Of a stretch of 64,000 bases of DNA, positions 48,493-57,663 are shown one piece after another. The notes beneath the pieces were generated by a model. It made no database searches. It had not been told where the DNA came from and saw only the letters and a program-made list of their open reading frames with translations. Origin of the DNA: SURF-28 sp034521465 (lineage in GTDB: Bacteria > Bacteroidota > Ignavibacteria > Ignavibacteriales > Melioribacteraceae); assembly GCA_034521465.1 (NCBI GenBank), contig JAXHMN010000011.1:62001-126000 (forward strand), read 5' to 3'. Each line of letters starts with the position of its first letter. Position 1 is the stretch's first letter. The position numbers and the translations under genes were made by a program.

Positions 48493-48990
48493 ATGATAAA
48501 AAGTATTATTGAAAAATTATCACTTCAGCCGCATCCCGAAGGCGGATACTTTCGAGAAGTTTATCGTTCAACAGATGAGATTAAAAAACATGGATTGCCT
48601 GATCGTTATAAGACGAATAGAAACTCCGGAACCTCGATCTATTACATGTTGGAAGGTGAACAATTTTCTTCTTTCCACAAATTAAAATCTGACGAAACTT
48701 GGCATTTCTATCTCGGCTCGCCAATAATTCTTCACTTAATCAGCCGCGAAGGTGAATATTCTAAAATAGTTCTCGGACAAAAAATTTTGGAAGATGAATT
48801 ACATCAGTTTACTATTATTAATGGCACCTGGTTTGCGGCTGAAGTTAAAGATAAAAAATCGTATTCATTAGTCGGATGTACTGTTTATCCCGGTTTTGAT
48901 TTTGAGGATTTTGAGATGGGAGACAGATTTGAACTCATCAATAAATTTCCTCAACACAAAGAAATAATAAAAGATTTTACAAAAGTTTAA
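48493..48990 (+). CDS. Cupin-domain protein, DUF985
   Basis: 165 residues, intact. IIEKLSLQPHPEGGYFREVYRS is the DUF985 start; the cupin barrel follows with FSSFHKLKSDETWHFYLGSPIILHLI and WFAAEVKDKKSYSLVGCTVYPGFDFEDFEMGDR. Possible metal ligands are H and E of F.HKL..DE.WH. Function not known. RBS weak; follows the methyltransferase gene by 32 bases. Confidence 0.88.
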   Translation: MIKSIIEKLSLQPHPEGGYFREVYRSTDEIKKHGLPDRYKTNRNSGTSIYYMLEGEQFSSFHKLKSDETWHFYLGSPIILHLISREGEYSKIVLGQKILEDELHQFTIINGTWFAAEVKDKKSYSLVGCTVYPGFDFEDFEMGDRFELINKFPQHKEIIKDFTKV

Positions 48991-48992
48991 AT

Positions 48993-49127
48993 TTAGTTTC
49001 GTCTCACTATTTCTATCATGTAAAAGATATCCGGGGTTTTAGTCTCATTAACTAATTTTATTTCTTGTTGATTAATTAATTTCATTCCCATAGCTTTCCT
49101 TAAGTATTCATTCCTTGCTAGAGACAT
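48993..49127 (-). pseudogene. C-terminal fragment of an unidentified gene
   Basis: The minus strand reads MSLARNEYLRKAMGMKLINQ...TPDIFYMIEIVRRN with a stop at 48993. The same frame is open upstream to about 49200 (RRIYPWEKRGNVERILSIDNLK) until a TAA. The composition is protein-like, but no start with an RBS exists, so it is likely a remnant. Not recognised. Confidence 0.35.
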
Positions 49128-49263
49128 TTTGAGATTATCTATCGACAAAATTCTCTCTACATTACCGCGCTTCTCCCAAGGATATATTCTCCTGTTTTAT
49201 TGATTTCCTTAAATATTAATTTAGGTGCTTTCAACTTGTGGTTTAAAAATCCTAGGAGGTCTC

Positions 49264-49884
49264 GTGTTAAAAAAAATTGCAATGTCGATTTGTTTTATTT
49301 CTTTACTTGTGGTATCCACGAGCGCACAAAACTCAGGCAAGCATGAACATGATGGATTCTTTATGAGATTTTTAGCCGGTCCATCTTATTCAACTCAAGT
49401 TTATGACGGTGCCCCATCAGAGATGGAGGTAAAGGGACTTTCAGCTACATTTAATTTCCAAATCGGGGCTACAATAGCTGAGAATTTAATCGCTTTCGGC
49501 GAAGTTAGTGGAGCAACAATCACAAATCCCGATATAGAAATTAACGGTACGGTACACGAAACCGATGAAACAAAATCCTCAAGTTTTGGTTTCGGAGGTG
49601 GCATGACGTATTATATAATGCCCCTAAATTTTTACTTTACCGCTTCAGTATTGGCTTCCAAAGTTAAGCTTGAATACACCAAGGGTTCGGTTAAATATGA
49701 AGGTGAAACCGATATGGGAATTGGTGTTTTTGCCGGTGTTGGTAAAGAATGGTGGATTGCAGATGATTGGGCGCTTGGAGCTTGTGCTTTTTTCTCTTAT
49801 GCAAATGTTCCCGATAAAGGTAGTTCGGATATTACAATTGCTTGTACAACTTTTGGAATTGCCTTTTCCGCAACTTTTCAATAA
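49264..49884 (+). CDS. Outer-membrane beta-barrel protein, OmpA/OmpW-like
   Basis: 206 residues from a GTG at 49264 preceded by AGGAGG (49255-49260). Signal peptide MLKKIAMSICFISLLVVSTSA-QN. The rest is alternating hydrophobic/polar strands with Gly and aromatic residues (FNFQIGATIAENLIAFGEVSGA, SSSFGFGGGMTYYIM, DDWALGACAFFSYANV) ending in a Phe-containing strand (GIAFSATFQ), consistent with an eight-stranded barrel. Function unknown. Followed by a terminator. Confidence 0.75.
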   Translation: MLKKIAMSICFISLLVVSTSAQNSGKHEHDGFFMRFLAGPSYSTQVYDGAPSEMEVKGLSATFNFQIGATIAENLIAFGEVSGATITNPDIEINGTVHETDETKSSSFGFGGGMTYYIMPLNFYFTASVLASKVKLEYTKGSVKYEGETDMGIGVFAGVGKEWWIADDWALGACAFFSYANVPDKGSSDITIACTTFGIAFSATFQ

Positions 49885-49909
49885 TTGATTCATTTGTAAT
49901 TATTTCAAT

Positions 49910-49937
49910 AGCCGCTGATGATTGTCAGCGGCTTTTT
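49910..49937 (+). terminator. Terminator after the barrel protein gene
   Basis: AGCCGCTGA and TCAGCGGCT pair around TGATTG, followed by five T. Confidence 0.85.
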
Positions 49938-50012
49938 AGCGATAGAATATTTCTTACTATCTAAAAAATTTTTGTCGCGTGGTATTTTAAGAATTACTCT
50001 TTAGGGAATTTT

Positions 50013-52178
50013 TCAAACAACAGCACTTTCCTTACCGGAATCTTTAATAAACAAGCATGAAGAAATAGTTTTGTCAGGTGTTTCTCTCATCATCGAAAAA
50101 TTAAGCACATCTCCTAATCCAAAAATATTAATATCAGCTCTTGGTGCGGTTGTTAAAGCTTGGTCAAAAGAACCGACTAGAACGTGAAACTCCGTAAGCG
50201 ACGGCAGTCTTGTTTGATCACTTAGTCTTTCTAAAAATCTATATAATCTTTTTTCATCTTCATCTTTGGGTGCAACCGTAACAAGATTGATTTTCCCTTC
50301 CCAATTCAGTTGTAACTGTAAAGCAATTAAAACTGCAAGATGCCAATTCGGACTTTTATCACGCAGCCATAAATTTATAGTTTTTTGGAATCCGAAAGCG
50401 GCGCGTGGATGTTGGCGAAGAATTATTAATCCCAATTCATGCTTTGTAGTTTGATGAACAATTTCCTCGATGATATAATCTTTCTCTTTGTTGCTGCCTA
50501 ATGTTAAGAAAAGTGTATTCGGTCTAAGCGCTCCGCCTTGCAGAGTCTGGATTACCAACTTAGCTCCGTGAAGAAAATCATCATCCTCAATTACAGCGGA
50601 ATTCACAAAAATCTTTTCCGCCTTTAATGGATCTACTAATTGACGTAACTCTTCCAAACTTTTCTCACGATCGTTCGCTTTTACCGAAAATGCAAATACA
50701 CTTCCGGAAGGATAGGTGATATTTTTTATGAACGATAAAGAGCCGGACCATTTACTCGGCTCTTCCACCGGAAGCAAAATATCCGGTTTCCAGACTATGT
50801 GATGCCGCGGAAACTTGGTGGCAATTCTTGACGCGAACTCCGCAAGTACTAAAAACATTCCGCCTCTTATATCTCCCCAGTTTGATTGCAGACCTTTCTT
50901 CGTTAAATAAAAATAGATTGCTATAATCACAATTATTGCTATTACGCTAAATACCGGGTTGATCAAGAACATTACAAATATTGATCCGGCTGCACCAATC
51001 AATGGAACTACACGTGGGATCTTAAATGTCGGGCGGAAACTGATGATCTTCATACTTTGCTGAATGAATACAACTAAATTTAATGTGCCGTAGGTTATTA
51101 AGAAGAACATTGTAATAAGTGAAGCGAGGGCATCCAAACTTCCGAAAACCAATGCTACTACTACTATGCCGCCTGTAAAAATAATTGCGTTCCGCGGTTC
51201 GCCTTGTTCGGTTTTCTTTCCGAAAATTTGATAAAGTGGAATTGATTTATATGTTGATAATGCCTGTAAAATTCTTGGCGCACCAATCATACTGCCGAGT
51301 GCGGAAGAAAAAGTAGCAGCCAAGATTCCCATTAAAACTAGTGTTGGTGAAAATGCTTTATCCACCATTATCATTTGGTTGGTTCGAAGTTCTTCGGAAG
51401 TGCCGACCAATGAAACGAAGTATGCCAATCCAATATATACTATAAGAGTAACACCAATCGCTGATAATGTGCCAAGCGGAATTGCTTTGCGTGGATTTTT
51501 TAGATCGCCTGATAAATTTGCGCCTGCCATTATTCCGGTAACAGCGGGAAAGAAAATTGCAAAGACTGCCCAAAATCCCGCATCGGTAAATGTGCCGATT
51601 ACCTCAACATTTTTATTTGCCGGTTCGGGTGTAAACATAAATGACAGAATGGATAATACAATTACACCTAAAATCAGATACTGAATTTTAATTGCAAAGA
51701 CTACGCTTACATAAGAAATGGCTAAAAGAATAAGCCAAACAGAAAGCGAAACAATTAACGGGTCATGTTCCGGAAATATAAAAATCCAACCTTCCGTAAA
51801 ACCAACAATATATAAAGCTGCCGAGAGAGTTTGCGATATATAAAATGGAATTCCAACACTTCCGCCTGCTTCCAAACCAAGTGATTTAGCAATTATTGAA
51901 TAAGCACCGCCTGCTCCAATTTTTATGTTGGTTGTAATAGAAGACATCGACAAGCCGGTACAGATGGTTATAGTTTTGGCAAGCAAAATTATCAAAACAG
52001 CACCGCCGAAACCGGCATTACCGACAACCCAGCCGAGGCGGAGATACATTATTACACCGAGTATTGTTAAAACATCCGGTGTAAACACACCGCCGAATGT
52101 ACTTAACTTTGCCGGTTTGTAAAGTTGTTTTAAACTAGTTTGTATGTTTTTAAGGAAGTCGATAAAAAGCCCGTTCAA
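50013..52178 (-). CDS. APC-superfamily transporter, SLC12 (cation-chloride cotransporter)-like
   Basis: 721 residues, intact. The N-terminus STFGGVFTPDVLTILGVIMYLRLGWVVGNAGF is the signature of the SLC12/NKCC-KCC branch, followed by about 12 membrane segments (AGGAYSIIAKSLGLEAGGSVGIPFYISQ, AIFFPAVTGIMAGANLSGDLKNPRKAIPLGT) and a cytoplasmic C-terminal domain of about 280 residues. Eukaryotic relatives move Na, K and Cl; bacterial ones are mostly uncharacterised and may carry amino acids. Monocistronic. Confidence 0.9.
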   Translation of the reverse strand: MNGLFIDFLKNIQTSLKQLYKPAKLSTFGGVFTPDVLTILGVIMYLRLGWVVGNAGFGGAVLIILLAKTITICTGLSMSSITTNIKIGAGGAYSIIAKSLGLEAGGSVGIPFYISQTLSAALYIVGFTEGWIFIFPEHDPLIVSLSVWLILLAISYVSVVFAIKIQYLILGVIVLSILSFMFTPEPANKNVEVIGTFTDAGFWAVFAIFFPAVTGIMAGANLSGDLKNPRKAIPLGTLSAIGVTLIVYIGLAYFVSLVGTSEELRTNQMIMVDKAFSPTLVLMGILAATFSSALGSMIGAPRILQALSTYKSIPLYQIFGKKTEQGEPRNAIIFTGGIVVVALVFGSLDALASLITMFFLITYGTLNLVVFIQQSMKIISFRPTFKIPRVVPLIGAAGSIFVMFLINPVFSVIAIIVIIAIYFYLTKKGLQSNWGDIRGGMFLVLAEFASRIATKFPRHHIVWKPDILLPVEEPSKWSGSLSFIKNITYPSGSVFAFSVKANDREKSLEELRQLVDPLKAEKIFVNSAVIEDDDFLHGAKLVIQTLQGGALRPNTLFLTLGSNKEKDYIIEEIVHQTTKHELGLIILRQHPRAAFGFQKTINLWLRDKSPNWHLAVLIALQLQLNWEGKINLVTVAPKDEDEKRLYRFLERLSDQTRLPSLTEFHVLVGSFDQALTTAPRADINIFGLGDVLNFSMMRETPDKTISSCLFIKDSGKESAVV

Positions 52179-52233
52179 TAGGAAAGTTGAACAATGTTAT
52201 CACATCAAAATTTTTACAACAAAGATAATCGAA

Positions 52234-52557
52234 TCAATTAAAATAATCATGAAGCAAAAATCCAAGTAAAATTATCATTATAAATAGTAGAATTAACAGA
52301 GATATTCCAATAATAATATTACGCTTCTTGACCGGTTCTCTGCTTGGTTTAGGTTCACCGGTTTCGGGAACATTACTTATTTCTCCGGGGATATCTTCAC
52401 TTTGTTTGAGAGCATCGACACGCCATTCAATATAATCATCTTCGGCTTCGACTTTGTTATTGTTGTTTTCTGCTAATGCCCTCTGCCACAAATCTTCATC
52501 GAAGATACCATCTTGTAGTTCATTACGAACAACTTGATATAATTCTTCATCCCTCAT
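52234..52557 (-). CDS. Hypothetical tail-anchored protein
   Basis: 107 residues: an acidic soluble part starting MRDEELYQVVRNELQDGIFDEDLWQRALAENN (resembling short GYF-2/DUF4339-like N-termini, but too short to assign), a Pro/Glu-rich linker and one C-terminal membrane helix (IIIGISLLILLFIMIILLGFLL). Likely a small inner-membrane protein. Lies 55 bases upstream of the SLC12-like gene on the same strand. Confidence 0.6.
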   Translation of the reverse strand: MRDEELYQVVRNELQDGIFDEDLWQRALAENNNNKVEAEDDYIEWRVDALKQSEDIPGEISNVPETGEPKPSREPVKKRNIIIGISLLILLFIMIILLGFLLHDYFN

Positions 52558-52694
52558 TTTTCATCGTGCCCTTAAAAATTTCTTTTAATATATTAAAGAA
52601 TTATCACTAAGTAAACGAGAATTGGAGAGTAAGATCATTTTATTTGCAATTATGCATTAATCTCGTATATTTAAAACAAACAGAGGAGGAAATA

Positions 52695-53087
52695 ATGAAA
52701 CACAAGAGAATAGTAATCTACTTGATCACAGTAATTTTTACTCTGGTGTTTTTAACAGCTTGCGGTGAGGATGAACAACCCGAAGCACCACAACAAGTAA
52801 CTCCGCAAGAAATTCAAGAACCGGATTCAGCTGAAGTTGAGAGAATGAAAACCGAAGCTGAAGAAAAAATCAAAAGGGAAAAGGAAGCAGCCGAAAAGGC
52901 AGCTCAACCAAAAGTTCCGGAAACTTATGTTGTTCAAGATGGAGAAACGTTAGCTTCAATTGCCGAAAAATTTTACGGTGATTCTCAAAAGTGGTTTCAC
53001 ATCTTTGCGGCTAACGAACCCGATATTCATGATTGGAATAAAATTTATACCGGTCAAGAATTGAATATGCCGCAGATGGAAGAGTAA
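52695..53087 (+). CDS. LysM-domain lipoprotein
   Basis: 130 residues from the ATG at 52695 (GAGGAGG six bases upstream). A lipoprotein signal with lipobox FLTAC (Cys near residue 23), an acidic/Pro-rich linker with a short coiled coil (VERMKTEAEEKIKREKEAAEKA) and a C-terminal LysM domain (TYVVQDGETLASIAEKFYGDSQKWFHIFAANE...IYTGQELNMP). It probably binds peptidoglycan and is anchored in the outer membrane. A terminator follows. Confidence 0.88.
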   Translation: MKHKRIVIYLITVIFTLVFLTACGEDEQPEAPQQVTPQEIQEPDSAEVERMKTEAEEKIKREKEAAEKAAQPKVPETYVVQDGETLASIAEKFYGDSQKWFHIFAANEPDIHDWNKIYTGQELNMPQMEE

Positions 53088-53111
53088 GATTTATTGAAAT
53101 GTTATTTAAAG

Positions 53112-53144
53112 AAAAGGGAATGCGTTTTTGCATTCCCTTTTTTT
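53112..53144 (+). terminator. Terminator after the LysM lipoprotein gene
   Basis: AAAAGGGAATGC and GCATTCCCTTTT pair around GTTTTT, followed by a T-run of seven in total. Confidence 0.9.
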
Positions 53145-53271
53145 GTTGTCAAGATATGATTAATTGGATGATTTTTTATTGATCGGAAATTATAATTAGC
53201 GTCATATTATTTTTATCGTTAAGAAAACTTTTATAAATTAATATCAAAATTAAAATCTATGGAGACATAAC

Positions 53272-53886
53272 ATGTCAAAAGCGTTCATTTTTGGTTTGCT
53301 CTCAACTCTGTTTATATGGAGTTGTTCCAATTATATTGCTAAATATGATTATGATGTAAAAAGTATGAATAATTATGAAAATGAAACGATTGAAATGGTT
53401 CATTTTGGTGGACTAAAATCTCATTATACCAATGATTTTTTAGAGTTATATTTTGACTTCAACATTGATGAAATCTCATTTCAATTAAATAATGTTTCTT
53501 CCGATACTCTTATTGTAAATTTGAGGGATGTAATCGTGAAATCGGATAGTTTCAAAATTATCACGAAAGCAAAGAAATTGGTCGAACGACCTTCTTCACC
53601 TTACGAGTTAATTAAGAAAGATGGCGAATTTGAAAATGCAAAAATAGATTCTTTGTTCATTGTTCGTATTCCACCGAATGAATCTTATCGAGATATATTA
53701 TTATTAGAATATGAAGATAAACAACCTGTTTACATTAATTCTGATCCAATCCCTTTGGTTGAAACAAGTAAGAGACTTTTGGGCAATGAATATCATTTGT
53801 TATTTCCTTTCATAAGTAATTCAGTCAAACAGAAATTACAGTTTTTAATTAGGATAGAGGATTATTATTTATTGAATAAGGGATGA
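53272..53886 (+). CDS. Hypothetical lipoprotein
   Basis: 204 residues, intact; not recognised. Signal MSKAFIFGLLSTLFIWSC has a lipobox-like end (IWS-C18). The rest is beta-rich and acidic (NDFLELYFDFNIDEISFQLNNVSSDTLIVNLRDVIV), similar in style to immunoglobulin-like surface proteins. RBS GGAG before the ATG. A terminator follows at 53902-53928. Confidence 0.65.
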   Translation: MSKAFIFGLLSTLFIWSCSNYIAKYDYDVKSMNNYENETIEMVHFGGLKSHYTNDFLELYFDFNIDEISFQLNNVSSDTLIVNLRDVIVKSDSFKIITKAKKLVERPSSPYELIKKDGEFENAKIDSLFIVRIPPNESYRDILLLEYEDKQPVYINSDPIPLVETSKRLLGNEYHLLFPFISNSVKQKLQFLIRIEDYYLLNKG

Positions 53887-53901
53887 GTTTTTCTTCAATA
53901 A

Positions 53902-53928
53902 AAAAGGCCCATCGCTGAGCCTTTTGTT
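53902..53928 (+). terminator. Terminator-like hairpin before glnA
   Basis: AAAAGGC...GCCTTTT with CCATCGCTGA in the loop, then a short T-run; between convergent genes. Confidence 0.7.
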
Positions 53929-53995
53929 TAATAATTGTTACTTGTATTTGGAATGTTTATTAAAAATCTCAATCTACAAACTATAGATTTCGCTT

Positions 53996-55378
53996 TTACA
54001 AAGTAAAGTACATTTTATATTCAAACGGATGAGGCATTGTGCCGATTGATTTTATTTCTTCGTTTTTGATTTTCATCCATTGATTTATCAAATCATCGTT
54101 AAAGATATTTCCGCGTTTCAAGAATTCGTTATCTGCGCTTAGTGCATCGAGAGCTTCGGTTAAGTTGCGCGGTAGAAAATGAATCTTGTTAATATCTTCA
54201 TCATTCAAAAAGTTTTTATCATAAGGACCAAATCCTTCTTTATCCGGATCGATTTTATTTACCACGCCGTCAATTCCGGCAAGCAAAATTGCAGACAAAC
54301 AAAGATAAGGATTAGCGGTTGCGTCCGAAGGTCTGTACTCGAACCGGGTCTCTTTTGGATTTGATACATATTTCGGAATTCGAATTGCGCTTGCTCTGTT
54401 GCCTTGTCCGTATGTTAATGCGACAGGAGCTTCAAATCCCGGCACCAATCTTTTAAATGAATTTGTGCTTGGGTTTGTAAATGCGGTTAAAGCCGGACCA
54501 TGTTTTAAAATTCCGCCGATAAAATACTTGCCAAGTTCACTCATATTTCCATAAGCGCCTTTTTTGTAAAACACATTTTTTCCGTTCTTGGTTAAATAAA
54601 GATGAACGTGCATGCCGTTGCCCGCTTGACGGTACATTGGTTTTGGCATAAAGGTAACGAAGAGATCTTTTTGACGGGCAAAGTTAAACAAAGCATATTT
54701 CGAGGTAACGATATTATCGGCTGTTTCCATTAAGTTGCTGAAATATGTTTCAATTTCCTGCTGTCCTCTTTCGCCGACTTCATGATGATGGTATTTTATA
54801 TCAACACCAAAGTTCTTTAATATTTTACACGCTTCATCACGGAAATCGTCATATAGATCAAAAGGATTTGCGGCATGGTATGCTTTGCCGTGAAATTCTT
54901 CTTCGTGTTCAACTTTGTAGTATGATGCGGAAGTTCTTGTATCATATTCAACATTGTGAAAAATATAAAATTCAAATTCCGGTCCCCACCAAGATTGATC
55001 CGCGCCGGTTGTTTCTTTTAAAAGTGTCTCTGCCTTTTTAGCCAGATATCTTCCGTCCTGCGGAAATGGCGATCGGTCTTCATCGGTTAAAACTATGTGA
55101 GTATAAAAGCTCATTGTCGGTGCATCGCGGAAAGGATCAATCACAGCAGTGTCGAGATCGGGAACTAAGATCATATCGCTGTTTTCAACTTTTCTAAAAC
55201 CGTAACTTGATCCGTCGAAACCGACACCTTCGTTCACTAACCTTTCCATTATATCATCTCTTACCGGAAGTGAAATATGATGTAATCTTCCCGTAAGATC
55301 GATTGCCTTTAAATCAATTACTTCAATTTTCTTTTTCTTTAATTCATTTTTGATCGATTCAATTGTTCGTTTAGCCAT
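53996..55378 (-). CDS. glnA: Glutamine synthetase, type I
   Basis: Forms glutamine from glutamate and ammonia. 460 residues from the ATG at 55378 (GAGGATGG upstream; a longer in-frame start at 55441 has no RBS). Motifs: VGFDGSSYGFR, WWGPEFEFYIF, EVGERGQQEIE (metal-binding), GNGMHVHLYL, and NPSTNSFKRLVPGFEAP with the ATP-site pattern. No Tyr adenylylation loop of the enteric type is evident in NLTEALDALSAD, so regulation is probably by feedback. Intact. Confidence 0.93.
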   Translation of the reverse strand: MAKRTIESIKNELKKKKIEVIDLKAIDLTGRLHHISLPVRDDIMERLVNEGVGFDGSSYGFRKVENSDMILVPDLDTAVIDPFRDAPTMSFYTHIVLTDEDRSPFPQDGRYLAKKAETLLKETTGADQSWWGPEFEFYIFHNVEYDTRTSASYYKVEHEEEFHGKAYHAANPFDLYDDFRDEACKILKNFGVDIKYHHHEVGERGQQEIETYFSNLMETADNIVTSKYALFNFARQKDLFVTFMPKPMYRQAGNGMHVHLYLTKNGKNVFYKKGAYGNMSELGKYFIGGILKHGPALTAFTNPSTNSFKRLVPGFEAPVALTYGQGNRASAIRIPKYVSNPKETRFEYRPSDATANPYLCLSAILLAGIDGVVNKIDPDKEGFGPYDKNFLNDEDINKIHFLPRNLTEALDALSADNEFLKRGNIFNDDLINQWMKIKNEEIKSIGTMPHPFEYKMYFTL

Positions 55379-55468
55379 TCCATCCTCTGATTTTAATTTA
55401 CACAGAAAAAAATGGGCTGTTAAAAATCGTGCGATCTTCAACAGCCCTCAAGCAAGTTCTGCTTATGT

Positions 55469-56763
55469 TTATCTTTTATAATTTACTGCTGAGAGTCCGG
55501 GATAAATTCCGGTTGTATCTAAATACTCCGCAATTCTCAAGAGTTGATTGTATTTAGCAATTCGGTCGGTTCTGCTAGCTGAGCCGGTTTTGATTTGTCC
55601 GGCGTTAGTTGCAACAGCTATATCGGCAATTGTTGAATCTTCGGTTTCACCCGAGCGGTGAGAAATTACAGAAGTGTAACCTGCACGTTTCGCCATTTCT
55701 ATTGCATCTAATGTTTCAGTTAGTGTGCCAATTTGATTTACTTTAATTAATATTGAGTTTGCTATTCCTTCCTTAATACCACGACTTAATTTTTCGGTAT
55801 TGGTAACAAATAAGTCATCGCCAACTAATTGAATTTTGCTTTCCGAGTTTATCGGTGATGAAGCTTCCAGCCGTCCCAATCATTTTCGTCAAGACCGTCT
55901 TCAATGGAGATAATCGGATATTTGTTGCAGAGATTATTGTAAATATCAACCATTTCTTCTGCGGTTTTTTCTGATTTATCCGATTTGAAAAACTCATAAA
56001 CTTTTTTCTCTTTGTTATACATCTCGCTGGCTGCAACATCAAGTGCAAGAGAAATTTCTTCACCCGGTTTATAACCGGCTTTTTCGATTGCAGAGAGAAT
56101 TATATCTAAAGTCTCTTCGTTTGATTTTAAGTTTGGAGCAAATCCACCTTCGTCACCGACAGATGTGCTGTATCCTTTTTCTTTTAATACGGACTTGAGT
56201 GAATGGAAAGTTTCTACACCCATTCTAAGTGCTTCGGGGAAGTTTTCCGCACCGTGAGGCATGATCATAAATTCTTGAAAGTCAACGGTATTGTCTGCGT
56301 GACTTCCGCCGTTAAGAATATTCATCATCGGTACAGGTAAAGTTTTTGCATTTACTCCGCCGATATATTGATGGAGAGGTAAACCGAATGTTTCTGCAGC
56401 AGCTTTTGCGCAAGCAAGTGAAACGCCGAGTATTGCATTTGCACCAAGTTCACTTTTATTCGGGGTGCCGTCTAATTGTAATAGCATATTATCAATTGCA
56501 ACTTGGTCAACTGCATCAAAATCGATTAGTTCATCGGCTATCCTATTGTTTATATTATCGACTGCTTTTTGAACACCTTTACCTAAATAACGTTTTTTAT
56601 CACCGTCGCGTAATTCAACTGCTTCATGTTCGCCGGTTGACGCACCGCTCGGCACGGCTGCTCTTCCTATGAAACCGGATTCAAGTTGTACTTCAACCTC
56701 AACAGTCGGATTACCGCGTGAGTCAAGTATCTCTCGTCCCAAAACTTCGAATATCGTAGTCAT
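55469..56763 (-). CDS. eno: Enolase, two frameshifts 20 bases apart
   Basis: Converts 2-phosphoglycerate to phosphoenolpyruvate. About 431 residues joined. N-terminal part: IFEVLGREILDSRGNPTVEVEV, VPSGASTGEHEAVELRDGD, MMNILNGGSHADNTVDFQEFMIMP and SVGDEGGFAPNL. After DENDWDGWK the frame breaks at 55861-55862 (one extra base) and again at 55838 (one extra base); the piece between reads ITDKLGK, and the last frame gives KIQLVGDDLFVTN, ILIKVNQIGTLTET (catalytic Lys) and ISHRSGETED. A glycolytic enzyme is very unlikely to be broken twice in vivo, so this is the best evidence for sequence errors in the window. Confidence 0.95.
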
Positions 56764-56893
56764 TTTTACTCCTTTTTTATTGGTTTTCAGTATAGAAAAT
56801 TAGAAAAAAGGACACGCAAATTCAATTTAAATGAGGTTAATAAATTGTTACGTGAAATAGGAATTTTTATATTTGAAGTGAGTATTTAACAAT

Positions 56894-56966
56894 GCCCACG
56901 TAGCTCAGGGGATAGAGCATCGGTTTCCTAAACCGAGTGTCGCAGGTTCGATTCCTGCCGTGGGTA
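56894..56966 (+). tRNA. tRNA-Arg (CCT)
   Basis: Acceptor GCCCACG/CGTGGGT, D-arm GCTCAGGGGATAGAGC, anticodon stem TCGGT/ACCGA with the loop TTCCTAA (anticodon CCT), and T-arm GCAGGTTCGATTCCTGC. Discriminator A; CCA is not encoded. A partial copy follows at once. Confidence 0.95.
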
Positions 56967-56967
56967 C

Positions 56968-57018
56968 AGAGCATCGGTTTCCTACCCGCCTTAGGCGGGC
57001 GATTCCTGCCGTGGGTAC
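56968..57018 (+). pseudogene. Partial tRNA-Arg copy with a palindrome in place of the middle
   Basis: AGAGCATCGGTTTCCTA (56968-56984) and GATTCCTGCCGTGGGTAC (57001-57018) are identical to the tRNA, but the 19 bases between them in the real tRNA are replaced by the palindrome CCCGCCTTAGGCGGGC (56985-57000). It could be a duplication event, an attachment-like scar or an assembly artefact. Confidence 0.75.
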
Positions 57019-57033
57019 GAGTCAATGTTTTTA

Positions 57034-57184
57034 GAGTGTGTTGCATAAATCGTCGACTAGGCAGTCGAGGTTTGTAGAGGGTGTCTCAAAACTAATAACT
57101 TCATAATAGTTGGAACACAGATACCGCAGATTTGAACTGATTTCCGCAGATTTTTTATTTGTTAATTACTTTTGAGACACACTC
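57034..57184. mobile_element. Short inverted-repeat (MITE-like) element and IS-end remnant
   Basis: GAGTGTGTTGCATAA at 57034-57048 resembles the terminal repeat of the IS1182 element (GAGTCTGTTGCATAA). After a small hairpin (TCGACT-AGGC-AGTCGA, 57053-57068), the ends GAGGGTGTCTCAAAACTAAT (57077) and the complement of GAGTGTGTCTCAAAAGTAAT (to 57184) bound a 108-bp element without coding capacity; inside are two CCGCAGATTT-like repeats. Confidence 0.5.
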
Positions 57185-57214
57185 ACCACTCCTCGACGTA
57201 CCAAATGTTTCCGT

Positions 57215-57599
57215 CTAATACATCAACGGATAGATATAAATAATACCACCAAACAAAAACAACACAAAAAGAAGAACAGAGATTTTATTTTTTAATCCAA
57301 AGAAAGCAAACTGCATAAACCCGCGTAAAAACCAAAAGAGTGAAATACTGAATTAAGCAATTGAGTGACCTATGCGTGTTATTAATAAATCTAATGTAAA
57401 TGCAAAACGAAACGTATGCAAAAATTAAAAAAGATAAAAGCTAAGACAAAGATTGAGAATCTGCAGTAATTGCACGATTAACATAACGAATTGACTTCAG
57501 ATCATTTCGCCAATCGAATATGCTCCAGAAAAAGAGATGAAAAATTGCGAATCCCAAATTGAAAAATCCGCCGATATAAAGAAGTGATTCATTAGTCAT
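57215..57599 (-). pseudogene. Small membrane protein, several frameshifts
   Basis: No frame is open throughout, but successive pieces give a coherent membrane protein of about 128 residues: MTNESLLYIGGFFNLGFAIF start at 57599, FHLFFWSIFDWRNDLKSIRYVNRAI, QILNLCLSF, SFLIFAYVSF, DLLITRIGHSI, SISLFWFLRGFMQFAFFGLKNK and VLLFVLFLFGGIIYIYPLM ending at 57215. Four hydrophobic segments. At least four indels. Probably intact in the organism; no known function. Confidence 0.55.
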
Positions 57600-57663
57600 A
57601 ACTTAATTTTACGAAAAATGAATCACTTCTTGAAGAAAATTAAAATGAAAAGATTATTAATTT

